A stretch of DNA of 64,000 nucleotides, taken from positions 496,001-560,000 of the forward strand of contig JAADJJ010000001.1 in assembly GCA_010092695.1 (NCBI GenBank), written 5' to 3'. Position 1 is the stretch's first letter; every line of letters begins with the position of its first letter. Of this stretch, positions 17,429 to 26,678 are shown piece after piece. A program made the translations under genes and the position numbers. Source of the DNA: Enterobacteriaceae bacterium 4M9. GTDB lineage: Bacteria; Pseudomonadota; Gammaproteobacteria; Enterobacterales; Enterobacteriaceae. The notes under the pieces are model-generated. The model saw nothing but the letters and a program-made list of their open reading frames with translations. It had not been told where the DNA came from and made no database searches.

Positions 17429-18181
17429 TTACTCCTTGCGTAACAGGTTGACGTAGTGGCGCGTGACGTCAGTCAGGTTGCTTCCCTGTAGCGGGAACTC
17501 GATGCCGCGTGGTGCATCCGGCGGCAGCATGTTGAGTAGCGCGGGCCAGCGCGGCCCGGCGTCGTCGAGCGCTATGGCGTGCACGCCGCGCTCGCCCACA
17601 CTGGCGGCTTTAACGTGAATATAGCCGACGCTGGGCGCAAGGCGCTGAGCGGCCTCTTCCGGTGACTCGTCCACCCACAGCCAGTTGGCCATATCAAAGG
17701 TGAGTGGCACCGGCAGGTTGTGCGCCCGGCTGTCAGCGGCGAAGCGCTGCATGGGTGCCAGGCGGCCAAAGGCGGTTTGATCGTTTTCAACCACCAGCCG
17801 CACCTGGCTTTGCGCCAGCCACTGTTGCAGTGTGCTGAACTGAGCACGAGTTGGCTGATAGTGACCCAGCGACAGCTTGAGCCAGTCAGCGTTAATCAGG
17901 CTGGCCTCATGCAGAAGCGCAGGAATGGCTGGATTAAGGGTGCTGTCGTCAAGATAAAGCGCTTCGGGGGCGGAATAGCAGGCCATTAGCGGGTGCGTGG
18001 CTATCGCGTGGGCCAGCGCGCTGAGTTCATCAGTAGAGGCGCTGTTCAGCAGTTCGCGGCGGATCTCCACGCCATCGGCACCGGCTGCGGCAATGATGGG
18101 CAGCACGGCAGCCTGGCCGCCGAGTGCGGTAATGCAGTCACGGTCATAGGCGGCGGTCACGACAATAATTTTTCTTTCCAT
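17429..18181 (-). CDS. kguE: KguE, sugar phosphate isomerase/epimerase-like TIM barrel
   Basis: A 250-residue protein of the xylose-isomerase-like TIM-barrel superfamily, first gene of the 2-ketogluconate operon. Likely metal ligands appear in order: Glu in VRLVVENDQT, Asp in LTFDMANW, His in YIHVKAA and Glu in RGIEFPL. Its exact reaction in 2-ketogluconate use is not established. An 18-bp operator palindrome lies 51 bp upstream of its ATG. Confidence 0.83.
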   Translation of the reverse strand: MERKIIVVTAAYDRDCITALGGQAAVLPIIAAAGADGVEIRRELLNSASTDELSALAHAIATHPLMACYSAPEALYLDDSTLNPAIPALLHEASLINADWLKLSLGHYQPTRAQFSTLQQWLAQSQVRLVVENDQTAFGRLAPMQRFAADSRAHNLPVPLTFDMANWLWVDESPEEAAQRLAPSVGYIHVKAASVGERGVHAIALDDAGPRWPALLNMLPPDAPRGIEFPLQGSNLTDVTRHYVNLLRKE

Positions 18182-18231
18182 TGTTCTCTCCGCAACGCTG
18201 ATATCTTTACGGTGAATGTCATTTTACGGTA

Positions 18232-18249
18232 AATGGAACCGGTTCCATT
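18232..18249. promoter_or_regulatory. Operator palindrome of the kgu operon
   Basis: AATGGAACCGGTTCCATT is a perfect 18-bp palindrome with the central CCGG of LacI-family operators. It sits between the PtxS-like regulator gene and kguE. PtxS of pseudomonads recognises a similar TGAAACCGGTTTCA. Binding by the adjacent regulator is inferred. Confidence 0.82.
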
Positions 18250-18297
18250 CGAAAGCGATGGAGCAACGATTTATGATCGGCATCACGAAGAAAATCG

Positions 18298-19317
18298 TCA
18301 GCGCGCGGTGGAGCCGCGCACGATAAGCTCGCCGGAGAACTTCAGTTCACACACTGGTTCATCTGAACCTTCAATACGACGAATCACCTGGCTTACTGCG
18401 GCACGGCCAATCTCGCGGGTGGGTTGTTTGAGGGTAGAAATGCCAACGCCTGCCAGCTCTGCCCACTCCAGCTCGTCAAAGCCCAGCAGGCCAATATCGT
18501 TGCCCCAGTTGAGGCCCAGGCGGCGCAGCGAGCGGGCGACCTGGAGCGTGAGCGCCCCGTTGGCCGAAATCACCGCCTTGCGCATGCCGCGTTGCCGGGT
18601 GTGGAACTCGCGCAAGGTGGCATCCAGCAATTCGCTGTTGTGCAGCGGGATTTCGCCGTTTTCGGCAATGATGCCGGGATGGCGGGCCAGCGTGTCGTGA
18701 AACGTATATAGCCGTTCGCGGCGCGTGTTCACGGTACCGAGCGGCTCGCTTAAAAACAAAATGGCTTCAAAACCTTGCTCAATCAGGTGCTCTGCCACGC
18801 AGGCGGTGGCCTGTGCGTTGTCGAGACCGACCACATCGCAGGCAAAGTCGGGGATTTTACGGTCAATCAGCACCATCGGCAGCGCCGACTGTTGCAGGCG
18901 GTTAAGGCCATCTTCCCGCATGCCGACGGCGTTCACCACAATGCCTTCCACCTGGTAGCTGCGCAGCAAATCAAGGTAATGCAGTTCGCGGTCAACTTCG
19001 TTGTTGGTGTTACACACCAGCGGTGTGAAACCCTGCTCGCGACAGGCGGCTTCAATGCCGCTTAGCACGTGCACGGAATACGGGTTGGTGATGTCGGCAA
19101 TGATGAGACCAATCAGACGAGTGCGCCCGCGCTTGAGGCCGCGTGCCATTTGGCTTGGGTGGTAGTTTAGCGCGGTAATGGCGTGCGCTATGCGCGCGCG
19201 CAGGTCGTCCGACAGCAGGTGCTGCTCGCCGTTGAGATAGCGCGATACGCTGGTTTTACCGGTTTTCGCCGTGCGGGCGACGTCACTAATGGTGGCGCGG
19301 GTTGCCTTGCCTTTCAT
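18298..19317 (-). CDS. PtxS-like LacI-family regulator
   Basis: LacI/GalR-family repressor of 339 residues. The HTH reads TISDVARTAKTGKTSVSRYL, followed by a hinge (YHPSQMARGLK) and a periplasmic-binding-like effector domain ending in GELIVRGSTAR. Resemblance to PtxS, its place just upstream of kguE in the same direction and the CCGG palindrome in between suggest control of the 2-ketogluconate operon, with 2-ketogluconate as a plausible inducer. The effector is inferred. Confidence 0.83.
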   Translation of the reverse strand: MKGKATRATISDVARTAKTGKTSVSRYLNGEQHLLSDDLRARIAHAITALNYHPSQMARGLKRGRTRLIGLIIADITNPYSVHVLSGIEAACREQGFTPLVCNTNNEVDRELHYLDLLRSYQVEGIVVNAVGMREDGLNRLQQSALPMVLIDRKIPDFACDVVGLDNAQATACVAEHLIEQGFEAILFLSEPLGTVNTRRERLYTFHDTLARHPGIIAENGEIPLHNSELLDATLREFHTRQRGMRKAVISANGALTLQVARSLRRLGLNWGNDIGLLGFDELEWAELAGVGISTLKQPTREIGRAAVSQVIRRIEGSDEPVCELKFSGELIVRGSTAR

Positions 19318-19510
19318 TGTTGTCTCCTTGCCGTTGCGGCGCAGAGTAGCATATTTTTTGCCGCAGGCGCGGGCCGGGTTTGCCCGCCTTTTGCCGTGTG
19401 GCGAGCGCTCGCTTACGCGGCATGCCGCCGCGTAAGGCTGGCGTGAATCGGTCTTTCTGTGCCTGCGTTATTTCGCTACAGTGTGGCAAAAAAACACCTG
19501 CGGAGTTTCT

Positions 19511-21838
19511 GTGGCACATTCCCCTTATCGCGTTATCACGGCGGCCCACTGGGGGCCGATGGTGGTGGAGACAGACGGCGAGCGTGTGCTGTCGTCGGGC
19601 GGCGCGCTGGCGTCTGATTTTCCTAACTCGTTACAACGCGCGGTGGCCGACCAGGTACACAGCAAAACGCGCGTGCGCTGGCCTATGGTACGTAAGGGCT
19701 TGCTCACCTCGCCATCAGCACCGCAAGGGCAGCGCGGGCAGGATGAATTTGTGCGTGTCTCCTGGGATGAGGCGCTGAATCTGATTCACACGCAGCACCA
19801 GCGTATCCGCGCAAGTTACGGCCCGTCGGCGATTTTCGCAGGCTCCTACGGCTGGCGCTCCAACGGTGTACTGCACAAGGCATCCACGCTATTACAACGC
19901 TACATGAGTCTCGCGGGCGGCTATACCGGCCATCTGGGCGACTACTCGACCGGGGCGGCGCAGGTCATCATGCCTTACGTGGTGGGCGGCAACGAGGTCT
20001 ACCAGCAGCAAACCAGCTGGCCGCTGGTGCTGGAGCACACTGACGTTGTGGTGCTGTGGAGTGCCAACCCGCTCAATACGTTGAAAATTGCCTGGAATGC
20101 CTCCGACGAGCAGGGGCTGGGCTTTTTTGAGCGCCTGAAGCACAGCGGCAAGAAAATCATTTGTATCGACCCGATGCGCTCTGAAACCGTGGCGTTTCTT
20201 GGTGATGAGGTGCAGTGGCTGGCACCGCACATGGGCACCGATGTGGCGCTGATGCTCGGCATTGCCCATACGCTGTGGCAAAACGGCTGGCATGATGTGG
20301 AATTTCTCACGCGCTGCACCGAGGGGTTTTCGGTCTTTGCGCGCTATCTGTCCGGCGAGGCCGACGGCATTGCCAAAGACGCCGACTGGGCGGCCGCGAT
20401 TTGCGGCATTGATGCCACTAAAATCCGCGAACTGGCCGCGTTATTTCATGAAAATCGCACGATGTTGATGGCCGGTTGGGGCATGCAGCGCCAGCAGTAT
20501 GGTGAGCAGAAGCACTGGATGATCGTCACGCTTGCCGCCATGCTCGGGCAGATTGGTCTGCCGGGCGGTGGCTTTGGGCTTTCTTATCACTTTGCCAACG
20601 GGGGCAATCCCACGCGCCGTGCGGCGGTGCTGGCTTCAATGCAGGCGCAGGTGGCAGGCGGCGCTGACGCGGTGGAAAAAATCCCGGTGGCGCGCATTGT
20701 TGAGGCGCTGGAAAACCCCGGCGCTGACTACCAGCACAACGGTGAAACGCGCCGCTTCCCGGATATCCGCATGATCTGGTGGGCCGGAGGCGGCAATTTT
20801 ACCCATCACCAGGACACCAACCGCCTGATTGCCGCCTGGCAAAAGCCGCAGCTGGTGGTGATTTCGGAATGCTACTGGACCGCTGCGGCAAAACACGCGG
20901 ATATCGTGCTGCCGATAACCACCTCGTATGAACGTAACGATCTCACCATGACGGGCGATTACAGCAACCAGCATCTGGTGCCAATGAAACAAGTGGTTGC
21001 CCCGCGTGACGAAGCGCGACACGACTTTGACGTATTTGCCGACCTGAGCGAGCGCCTGGAACCCGGCGGTGGTGCACGTTTTAGCGAAGGTAAAAGTGAA
21101 ATGCAGTGGCTGGAAACCTTTTACGATATCGCCCGTCAACGCGGTGAGCAGCAGCAGGTCACGCTGCCGGACTTTGCGCAGTTCTGGCACAACAACCAGA
21201 TTGTGGAAATGCCGGAAAGCGAAACGGGCGCGAAGTTCGTGCGTTTTGCTGACTTTCGCCGCGATCCGCAGGCATTTCCATTGAAAACACCGAGCGGCAA
21301 AATTGAGATTTATTCGGCACGCATTGCCAGCTATGGCTATGCCGACTGTCCGGGCCATCCGACCTGGCTTGCCCCGGATGAGTGGCACGGCAATGCGCAA
21401 GCCGGGCAACTTGAACTGCTCTCGTCGCACCCGGCGCACCGGCTACATAGCCAGCTTAACTATTCGCACCTGCGCGAACAGTACGCCGTGGCCGGGCGCG
21501 AGCCGGTGGTTTTGCATCCTGACGATGCCAGGGCGCGTGGGATTGATAACGGTGACGTGGTGCGAGTGTGGAACGCGCGTGGCCAGGTGCTGGCCGGAGC
21601 GCTGGTCACGGAAGATATTCGGCCCGGCGTTGTGTGCATTCATGAAGGTGGCTGGCCCGACCTGGCGCCAGAGGCGGGCGGTATCTGCAAGCATGGGGCG
21701 GTCAATGTGCTGACCCGCGATATTCCAACTTCGCGGCTGGCTAACGGCTGCGCGGCCAACTCCTCGCTGGTGTGGCTGGAGAAATACGTTGGGCCGGCGC
21801 TTGCCGTTACGGCGTTTGACCCGCCTGCCAGTGCATGA
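19511..21838 (+). CDS. bisC: Biotin sulfoxide reductase
   Basis: Molybdopterin (bis-MGD) enzyme of the DMSO-reductase family that reduces biotin sulfoxide, and methionine sulfoxide in E. coli. The 775 residues are collinear with BisC from HWGPM near the start to the FDPPAS end. The Mo-ligand Ser is in GDYSTGAAQ. No twin-Arg signal is present, as expected for cytoplasmic BisC. GTG 19511 was chosen because GGAG lies 5 bases upstream and the length fits; an upstream GTG at 19481 is possible. The end overlaps the convergent yiaC by 32 bp. Confidence 0.95.
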   Translation: MAHSPYRVITAAHWGPMVVETDGERVLSSGGALASDFPNSLQRAVADQVHSKTRVRWPMVRKGLLTSPSAPQGQRGQDEFVRVSWDEALNLIHTQHQRIRASYGPSAIFAGSYGWRSNGVLHKASTLLQRYMSLAGGYTGHLGDYSTGAAQVIMPYVVGGNEVYQQQTSWPLVLEHTDVVVLWSANPLNTLKIAWNASDEQGLGFFERLKHSGKKIICIDPMRSETVAFLGDEVQWLAPHMGTDVALMLGIAHTLWQNGWHDVEFLTRCTEGFSVFARYLSGEADGIAKDADWAAAICGIDATKIRELAALFHENRTMLMAGWGMQRQQYGEQKHWMIVTLAAMLGQIGLPGGGFGLSYHFANGGNPTRRAAVLASMQAQVAGGADAVEKIPVARIVEALENPGADYQHNGETRRFPDIRMIWWAGGGNFTHHQDTNRLIAAWQKPQLVVISECYWTAAAKHADIVLPITTSYERNDLTMTGDYSNQHLVPMKQVVAPRDEARHDFDVFADLSERLEPGGGARFSEGKSEMQWLETFYDIARQRGEQQQVTLPDFAQFWHNNQIVEMPESETGAKFVRFADFRRDPQAFPLKTPSGKIEIYSARIASYGYADCPGHPTWLAPDEWHGNAQAGQLELLSSHPAHRLHSQLNYSHLREQYAVAGREPVVLHPDDARARGIDNGDVVRVWNARGQVLAGALVTEDIRPGVVCIHEGGWPDLAPEAGGICKHGAVNVLTRDIPTSRLANGCAANSSLVWLEKYVGPALAVTAFDPPASA

Positions 21839-22244
21839 TCCAGGTGGCGTGCTGGGTGTCCGGCTGCCAGGCGCTTTCGACAACGCTGAAGCCCATTGCG
21901 CGATAAAACGCAACGGCACGCTCATTTTGCTGGTAGACCTCCAGACTGAGCGCGGGGTAGCACTGCTGCACGGTCTGCATCAGTGCGCGCCCGGTGCCCT
22001 GGCCCAGCGCGTGGGGAGTGACGAACAGCGCGCCGACGAACTGCTGCTCCAGCACGCTGATAAAACCCTGAATGCCGCCTGTGTCACTCAGCCAGCTGCG
22101 GGCGTTGGGCAGGTAAACGTCACGCACGCAGGGCAGGCTTTCCTGCCAGTAAGTAGCAGGAATAAACGGATGCGCCGCTGTGGTGCTCTCAAGCCACAGT
22201 GTAAGCAGCGCAGGCATGTCGCGGGCATGGGCCTCTCTTATCAC
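21807..22244 (-). CDS. yiaC: YiaC, GNAT N-acetyltransferase
   Basis: GNAT-family acetyltransferase of 145 residues; E. coli YiaC acetylates protein lysines. The acetyl-CoA site is seen as VTPHALGQGTGRALM, and the C-terminal LEVYQQNERAVAFYRAMGF is typical of the fold. The start is GTG 22244, whose codon overlaps the tag stop in a GTGA junction, so translation is probably coupled to tag. An ATG at 22265 inside tag is less likely because YiaC proteins begin (M)IREA. Confidence 0.9.
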   Translation of the reverse strand: MIREAHARDMPALLTLWLESTTAAHPFIPATYWQESLPCVRDVYLPNARSWLSDTGGIQGFISVLEQQFVGALFVTPHALGQGTGRALMQTVQQCYPALSLEVYQQNERAVAFYRAMGFSVVESAWQPDTQHATWIMHWQAGQTP

Positions 22245-22804
22245 GCGCGGCTGTCCGGGTGGCAAAAACAGTCGGTAATGTGGTCGTTCACCAGCCCGCA
22301 GGCCTGCATAAAGGCGTAGCAGATGGTCGAACCCACAAACTTAAAGCCACGCTTTTTCAGCGCCTTTGATAGCGCGTCAGAGGTGGGAGTGAAGGCCGGG
22401 ACCTCGCTTAAGGCGCGGAAGTGGTTGACCTGCGCAGTATGCTCGACAAAAGACCAGATAAAATGGGTGAAATCCTCTCCTAGGGCTTCCATGGCCAGAT
22501 ACGCGCGGGCGTTATTGATAATCGCCTCGATTTTCCCGCGATGGCGAATGATACCGGCGTCCTGCACCAGCCTTTCCACGTCTTCCTGCTGCATTAGCGC
22601 AATGCGCTCTGGGTCAAAGTTGTGAAAACAGCGTTGATAGTGCTCTCGTTTTTTGAGTACGGTTATCCACGACAGCCCGGCCTGCTGGCCTTCCAGGCAA
22701 ATCATCTCAAAAAGTTTTTTGCCGTCGGTTTGTGGGCGGCCCCACTCGTTGTCGTGATACTCCAGGTACAGCGGGTCTTGTGTGACCCATCCACAGCGTT
22801 GCAT
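22241..22804 (-). CDS. tag: DNA-3-methyladenine glycosylase I
   Basis: Constitutive DNA repair glycosylase that removes 3-methyladenine from alkylated DNA. The 187 residues equal E. coli Tag in length. The N-terminal MQRCGWVTQDPLYLEYHDNE, Cys/His zinc-binding residues and the LEGQQAGLSW base-pocket segment are all present. The ATG is at 22804; a longer reading from 22948 has no support. It is first in a two-gene tag-yiaC unit. Confidence 0.97.
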   Translation of the reverse strand: MQRCGWVTQDPLYLEYHDNEWGRPQTDGKKLFEMICLEGQQAGLSWITVLKKREHYQRCFHNFDPERIALMQQEDVERLVQDAGIIRHRGKIEAIINNARAYLAMEALGEDFTHFIWSFVEHTAQVNHFRALSEVPAFTPTSDALSKALKKRGFKFVGSTICYAFMQACGLVNDHITDCFCHPDSRA

Positions 22805-23004
22805 TGTTTCTCCTTTGCGTTCTGGAACGTACCGGCCTGTTGGCATTCTGAACTCACTATAACGGTTTTCACGCGCCTTATTTTGTGGATTATCACGCCT
22901 GAGAATATTTCGTTTTGTTTGTGAGTGTTTACTTTCTTTATACATCAAGTGATTCAGGTGATTTAAGGTTGACCTTTCGCACTGAAGGCCAGTGATTCTA
23001 CGCT

Positions 23005-23290
23005 GGCAAAGGCAAAGGCAAAGGCAAAGGCAAAGGCAAAGGCAAAGGCAAAGGCAAAGGCAAAGGCAAAGGCAAAGGCAAAGGCAAAGGCAAAGGCAAA
23101 GGCAAAGGCAAAGGCAAAGGCAAAGGCAAAGGCAAAGGCAAAGGCAAAGGCAAAGGCAAAGGCAAAGGCAAAGGCAAAGGCAAAGGCAAAGGCAAAGGCA
23201 AAGGCAAAGGCAAAGGCAAAGGCAAAGGCAAAGGCAAAGGCAAAGGCAAAGGCAAAGGCAAAGGCAAAGGCAAAGGCAAAGGCAAAGGCA
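23005..23290. repeat. Perfect (GGCAAA)47 hexanucleotide array
   Basis: Forty-seven uninterrupted GGCAAA units (23005-23286) plus a partial GGCA. There is not one variant unit. It lies in the gap between tag and the HD hydrolase gene, about 200 bp upstream of the tag start. Open frames cross it on both strands (Arg-Gln and Pro-Leu repeats), but they lack ribosome sites and conserved flanks, so it is treated as non-coding. The regularly spaced GG pairs could permit two-tetrad G-quadruplexes. Confidence 0.97.
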
Positions 23291-23387
23291 GCCTGCGTGG
23301 TTGGTTCGTGATGGAGACGCTATGAAGAGTGAAAAGCCCGCTTTATGCCGCTATGTTTCGCGCCAGTCTTTTTTTGTTAGTGTGTAC

Positions 23388-23996
23388 TCACATCTTGTGT
23401 GAGGCTGATTCAGCAAGGTAGCCAGCAGCTTTTTTCACGAACCAGTCCGCAGGAACGTTATAAGGCGGCTGCATTAACGTCGCAATGCCGTCTGTGATAA
23501 TGCCGTGCGCCTTTTGGTACAGATGACCACTGCCACGCGTGAGCGCCTCAAGCTGAAGCTGCTTTTCCAGCAAATAGATGCGGGCAAAATCGGGGTCATA
23601 ACGCAGGATTTCGCGTGTGTTATCGATAATATCGGCGAGTTTTACCGTCTGCGCCCGTGGGCAGGCCTGCGCGGTGTGGGCAAAATGCAGCCGCTTGCGC
23701 TGGGCGCGGTTGAGTGTGGCAGGCGTTGTTGGGTTAGTGAGCATCACCACCAGTTGCGCGACATCGTCGCCAAAGCGCGCGGCGATATCTCCAGGCGTGG
23801 TGGCGGTGTCTTCCACGGTGTCATGCAGCCAGGCGGCGGCAAGGAGCGCTTCGTCATCCGGCATTACGCTGCGCACCAGTTCTGCCACCGCCGCAGGATG
23901 GACGATATAAGGCTGCGCGGTATATTTACGCCGCTGATCCTGCCCGGCATGCGCCTTCGAGGCAAACCGTCTGGCGCGTTCTTCAAGTGACAGCAT
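23388..23996 (-). CDS. HD-domain hydrolase, Mesh1/small alarmone hydrolase-like
   Basis: A 202-residue protein whose N-terminal two thirds match the RelA/SpoT-type HD hydrolase fold. In order these are RRKYTAQPYIVHP, AAWLHDTVEDT and TVKLADIIDN. Predicted metal ligands are His33, His58-Asp59 and Asp122, spaced as in Mesh1, with the Glu62-Asp63 pair also present. No synthetase domain is attached. A (p)ppGpp pyrophosphohydrolase activity is plausible but unproven; other nucleotide substrates are possible. It stands alone, divergent from eptB and next to the GGCAAA array. Confidence 0.8.
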   Translation of the reverse strand: MLSLEERARRFASKAHAGQDQRRKYTAQPYIVHPAAVAELVRSVMPDDEALLAAAWLHDTVEDTATTPGDIAARFGDDVAQLVVMLTNPTTPATLNRAQRKRLHFAHTAQACPRAQTVKLADIIDNTREILRYDPDFARIYLLEKQLQLEALTRGSGHLYQKAHGIITDGIATLMQPPYNVPADWFVKKAAGYLAESASHKM

Positions 23997-24317
23997 AGGT
24001 TTACCCTCAGGCAGTGGAACCGTTAATCATGTGACAGTTTTACATTAATCATTAATGCCAGAAAACGTCATGCATTAAGAAATATCTTTAGTTAAACACC
24101 AGTGACGCTATTGTGCTTATTGATATATCCACATAAACATAAGCGGTAAATTTGACCAGACGGCAAATAAACCAGACAAGTCTTCTGGGCATTGCGGGCA
24201 AATTATGAGAAATAGAGTGCAACCTGGCCATTTTCTTTAATGAATTGGCCTGAACAGAGAACTCTGCTTCGTACGCGCGGTCAGAGACGTGCTTATCTTA
24301 TTTTGTCTGGTGTCCGC
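23997..24317. promoter_or_regulatory. Divergent promoter region, HD hydrolase / eptB
   Basis: 321 bp of mostly AT-rich DNA between two divergent starts. It must hold both promoters, but I could not place convincing -10/-35, PhoP or sigma-E boxes. An in-frame ATG at 24240 upstream of eptB is outside the conserved protein. Confidence 0.35.
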
Positions 24318-25988
24318 ATGAGATTTATAAAATCGATAACGCAGCAGAAACTTTGTTTTCTGCTCGCTATCTATATTGGCCTGTTGAACATAGCAATCTT
24401 TTATCGCCGCTTTGAAGCTTTCACGCAAAGTTCCGGTCTTATTATGGGGTTAGCGGCCATTCTTGAACTGGCAGCTTCCGTTCTGGTGACCTTCTTTTTA
24501 TTACGTGTGTTATCCCTGCTGGGGCGGCGTATCTGGCAGGTGCTGGCATCCCTCATTGTGCTGTGCTCCGTAGGGGCCAGCTATTACATGACATTCCTCA
24601 ACGTCATTGTTGGCTATGGCATTATCGCCTCCGTCATGACGACCGATATTGACCTGTCCAAAGAGGTTATCGGGCGCAACTTCGTGCTCTGGATGGTTCT
24701 GGTCAGTGCACTGCCGCTGCTGCTCATCTGGAGCAACACGTGCCGCTATACGCTGCTGCGCCAGATGCGTACACCAGGCATGCGCCTGCGCAATCTGGTG
24801 CTGGTGCTGGCCACTGGGCTGGTGGTGTGGGCGCCGCTGCGCATGATTGATGTTTATAACAAGACCCATGAAAAAAGCACGACGGATGACCGGCCGAGCT
24901 ACGGTGGTGTGGTGGCTAGCTCCTATCTGCCGTCAAACTGGGTGTCGGCGCTGGGGCTGTACGCCTGGGCGCAGATGGATGAGTCCTCAGAAAGCCGTTC
25001 GCTGATAAACCCGACGCAGAAGTATCAATATGATGCGCCCGCGAATCTTGACGATACCTACGTTATTTTCATTATTGGTGAAACTGCGCGCTGGGATCAC
25101 ATGGGGCTTTATGGTTACGAGCGTGACACCACGCCAAACCTTGAAAAGGAAAAGAACCTTGTCGCGTTTCGCGGCAAAGCCTGTGATACCGCGACCAAGC
25201 TTTCTCTGCGCTGTATGTTTGTGCGCGAAGGTGGCGTGAAGGACAATCAGCAGCGCACGGTGCTGGAGCAGAACATCTTCGCTGTGCTGAAACAGCTTGG
25301 TTTTAGCAGTGACTTGTTCGCCATGCAGAGCGAGCTGTGGTTCTATGCCAACACCATGGCGAATAACATCAACTATCGTGAAACTATCGCGGCTCGCCAC
25401 CAGGGCCAGCGCGTGGACGATATGATGCTGCTTGATGAGCTGGACGATTCTGTGGCGGGGCATCCGAAAGGCAAACACCTTGTGATTTTGCACACCAAAG
25501 GCTCGCACTTCTCTTACTCACAGCGCTATACCCGTGATTTTGCAAAATGGCAGCCGGAGTGCGTGGGCATTGACAAAGAATGCACCGGCGAAGAACTGAT
25601 CAACGCTTACGATAACTCCATTTTGTATACCGATACGTTTATCAAAAAGGTTTACGACAGCGTGCGTGATAAGAAGGCGATTGTGTTTTATGCCTCGGAT
25701 CATGGTGAATCAATAAGCGAAAGCAAGCGCCTGCACGGTACGCCGCGCGACATGGCACCGCCAGAGCAGCTTGACGTTCCGTTGCTGGTATGGGCCTCGG
25801 ATAAATATCTGGAAGACCCTGACCACGCCCGCGCGTTTGCGTATATGCAAACCCAGGCGAAGCAGAAGGTGGAGCACCGTCACGTAGAGATGTTCGATTC
25901 AATCCTCGGCTGTCTGGGCTATACGTCGCCGAACGGTGGCATTAACGAGAACAACAACTGGTGCCATATCCCGCAGGCCAGTAAGTAA
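24318..25988 (+). CDS. eptB: Kdo2-lipid A phosphoethanolamine 7''-transferase
   Basis: Inner-membrane enzyme with a periplasmic sulfatase-like domain that adds phosphoethanolamine to the outer Kdo of LPS. The 556 residues align with EptB from MRFIKSITQQKL to NENNNWCHIP. Five hydrophobic segments occupy about the first 175 residues. The catalytic domain shows IIGETARWDHMG, the nucleophile Thr (about residue 293) in CDTATKLSLRC, and YASDHGESI. The RBS is weak. In E. coli eptB is repressed by the MgrR sRNA; no test of that is possible here. Confidence 0.95.
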   Translation: MRFIKSITQQKLCFLLAIYIGLLNIAIFYRRFEAFTQSSGLIMGLAAILELAASVLVTFFLLRVLSLLGRRIWQVLASLIVLCSVGASYYMTFLNVIVGYGIIASVMTTDIDLSKEVIGRNFVLWMVLVSALPLLLIWSNTCRYTLLRQMRTPGMRLRNLVLVLATGLVVWAPLRMIDVYNKTHEKSTTDDRPSYGGVVASSYLPSNWVSALGLYAWAQMDESSESRSLINPTQKYQYDAPANLDDTYVIFIIGETARWDHMGLYGYERDTTPNLEKEKNLVAFRGKACDTATKLSLRCMFVREGGVKDNQQRTVLEQNIFAVLKQLGFSSDLFAMQSELWFYANTMANNINYRETIAARHQGQRVDDMMLLDELDDSVAGHPKGKHLVILHTKGSHFSYSQRYTRDFAKWQPECVGIDKECTGEELINAYDNSILYTDTFIKKVYDSVRDKKAIVFYASDHGESISESKRLHGTPRDMAPPEQLDVPLLVWASDKYLEDPDHARAFAYMQTQAKQKVEHRHVEMFDSILGCLGYTSPNGGINENNNWCHIPQASK

Positions 25989-26027
25989 GCGACGTGGCGG
26001 CTTTTCAGCCGATTACGTGCTTTTTTT
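25989..26027 (+). terminator. Terminator of eptB
   Basis: An imperfect stem, CGGCT / AGCCG extended by ACGT / ACGT arms, followed by seven T residues directly after the eptB stop. Confidence 0.75.
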
Positions 26028-26078
26028 CAATAAGGGATTGACGATACTTTGGGGCGGCAGTAATATGCGCCCCGCATT

Positions 26079-26155
<77 letters not shown>

Positions 26156-26163
26156 AATTTGAA

Positions 26164-26189
26164 AGCCTGCTCATTGAGCAGGCTTTTTT
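26164..26189 (+). terminator. Terminator of proK
   Basis: AGCCTGCTC-ATT-GAGCAGGCT stem with six T residues, 8 bp after the CCA end. The same terminator is copied in each downstream repeat unit. Confidence 0.93.
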
Positions 26190-26678
26190 GCATTTGTAGC
26201 TGACAGAGGATGAGAACCTCCGGGGGCAGAGGTTCGACTCGAGCGAGGCGAGAGAACGTTGCGTGAGCAACGGCCCGCAGGGCGAGCCACGCAGTGGCGA
26301 GTCATCCTCTATCACCGACCAAATTTGAAAGCCTGCTCATTGAGCAGGCTTTTTTGCATTTGTAGCTGACAGAGGATGAGAACCTCCGGGGGCAGAGGTT
26401 CGACTCGAGCGAAGCGAGAGAACATTGTGTGAGCAACGGCCCGCAGGGCGAGCCACGCAGTGGCGAGTCATCCTCTGGCACCGACCAAATTCGAAAGCTT
26501 GCTCATTGAGCAGGCTTTTTTGCATCTGTAACTTACAGAGGTGAAAACCTCCCGGGGCAGAGGTTGGACTCGAGCGAAGCGAGAGAACGTTGCGTGAGCA
26601 ACGGCCCGCAGGGCGAGCCACGCAGTGGCGAGTCATCCTCTATCACCGACCAAATTCGAAAGCCTGCTCAACGAGCAG

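Noticed and set aside
22992..23402. Long ORFs through the GGCAAA array (Arg-Gln repeat on +, Pro-Leu repeat on -)
   Set aside because: Any hexamer without stop codons stays open. There is no ribosome site, no conserved flank, and the + frame runs into the HD gene on the other strand.
24001..24317. Sigma-E or PhoP box upstream of eptB
   Set aside because: Only a loose GGAACC and scattered TTTA motifs were seen. Spacing did not fit either consensus well enough.
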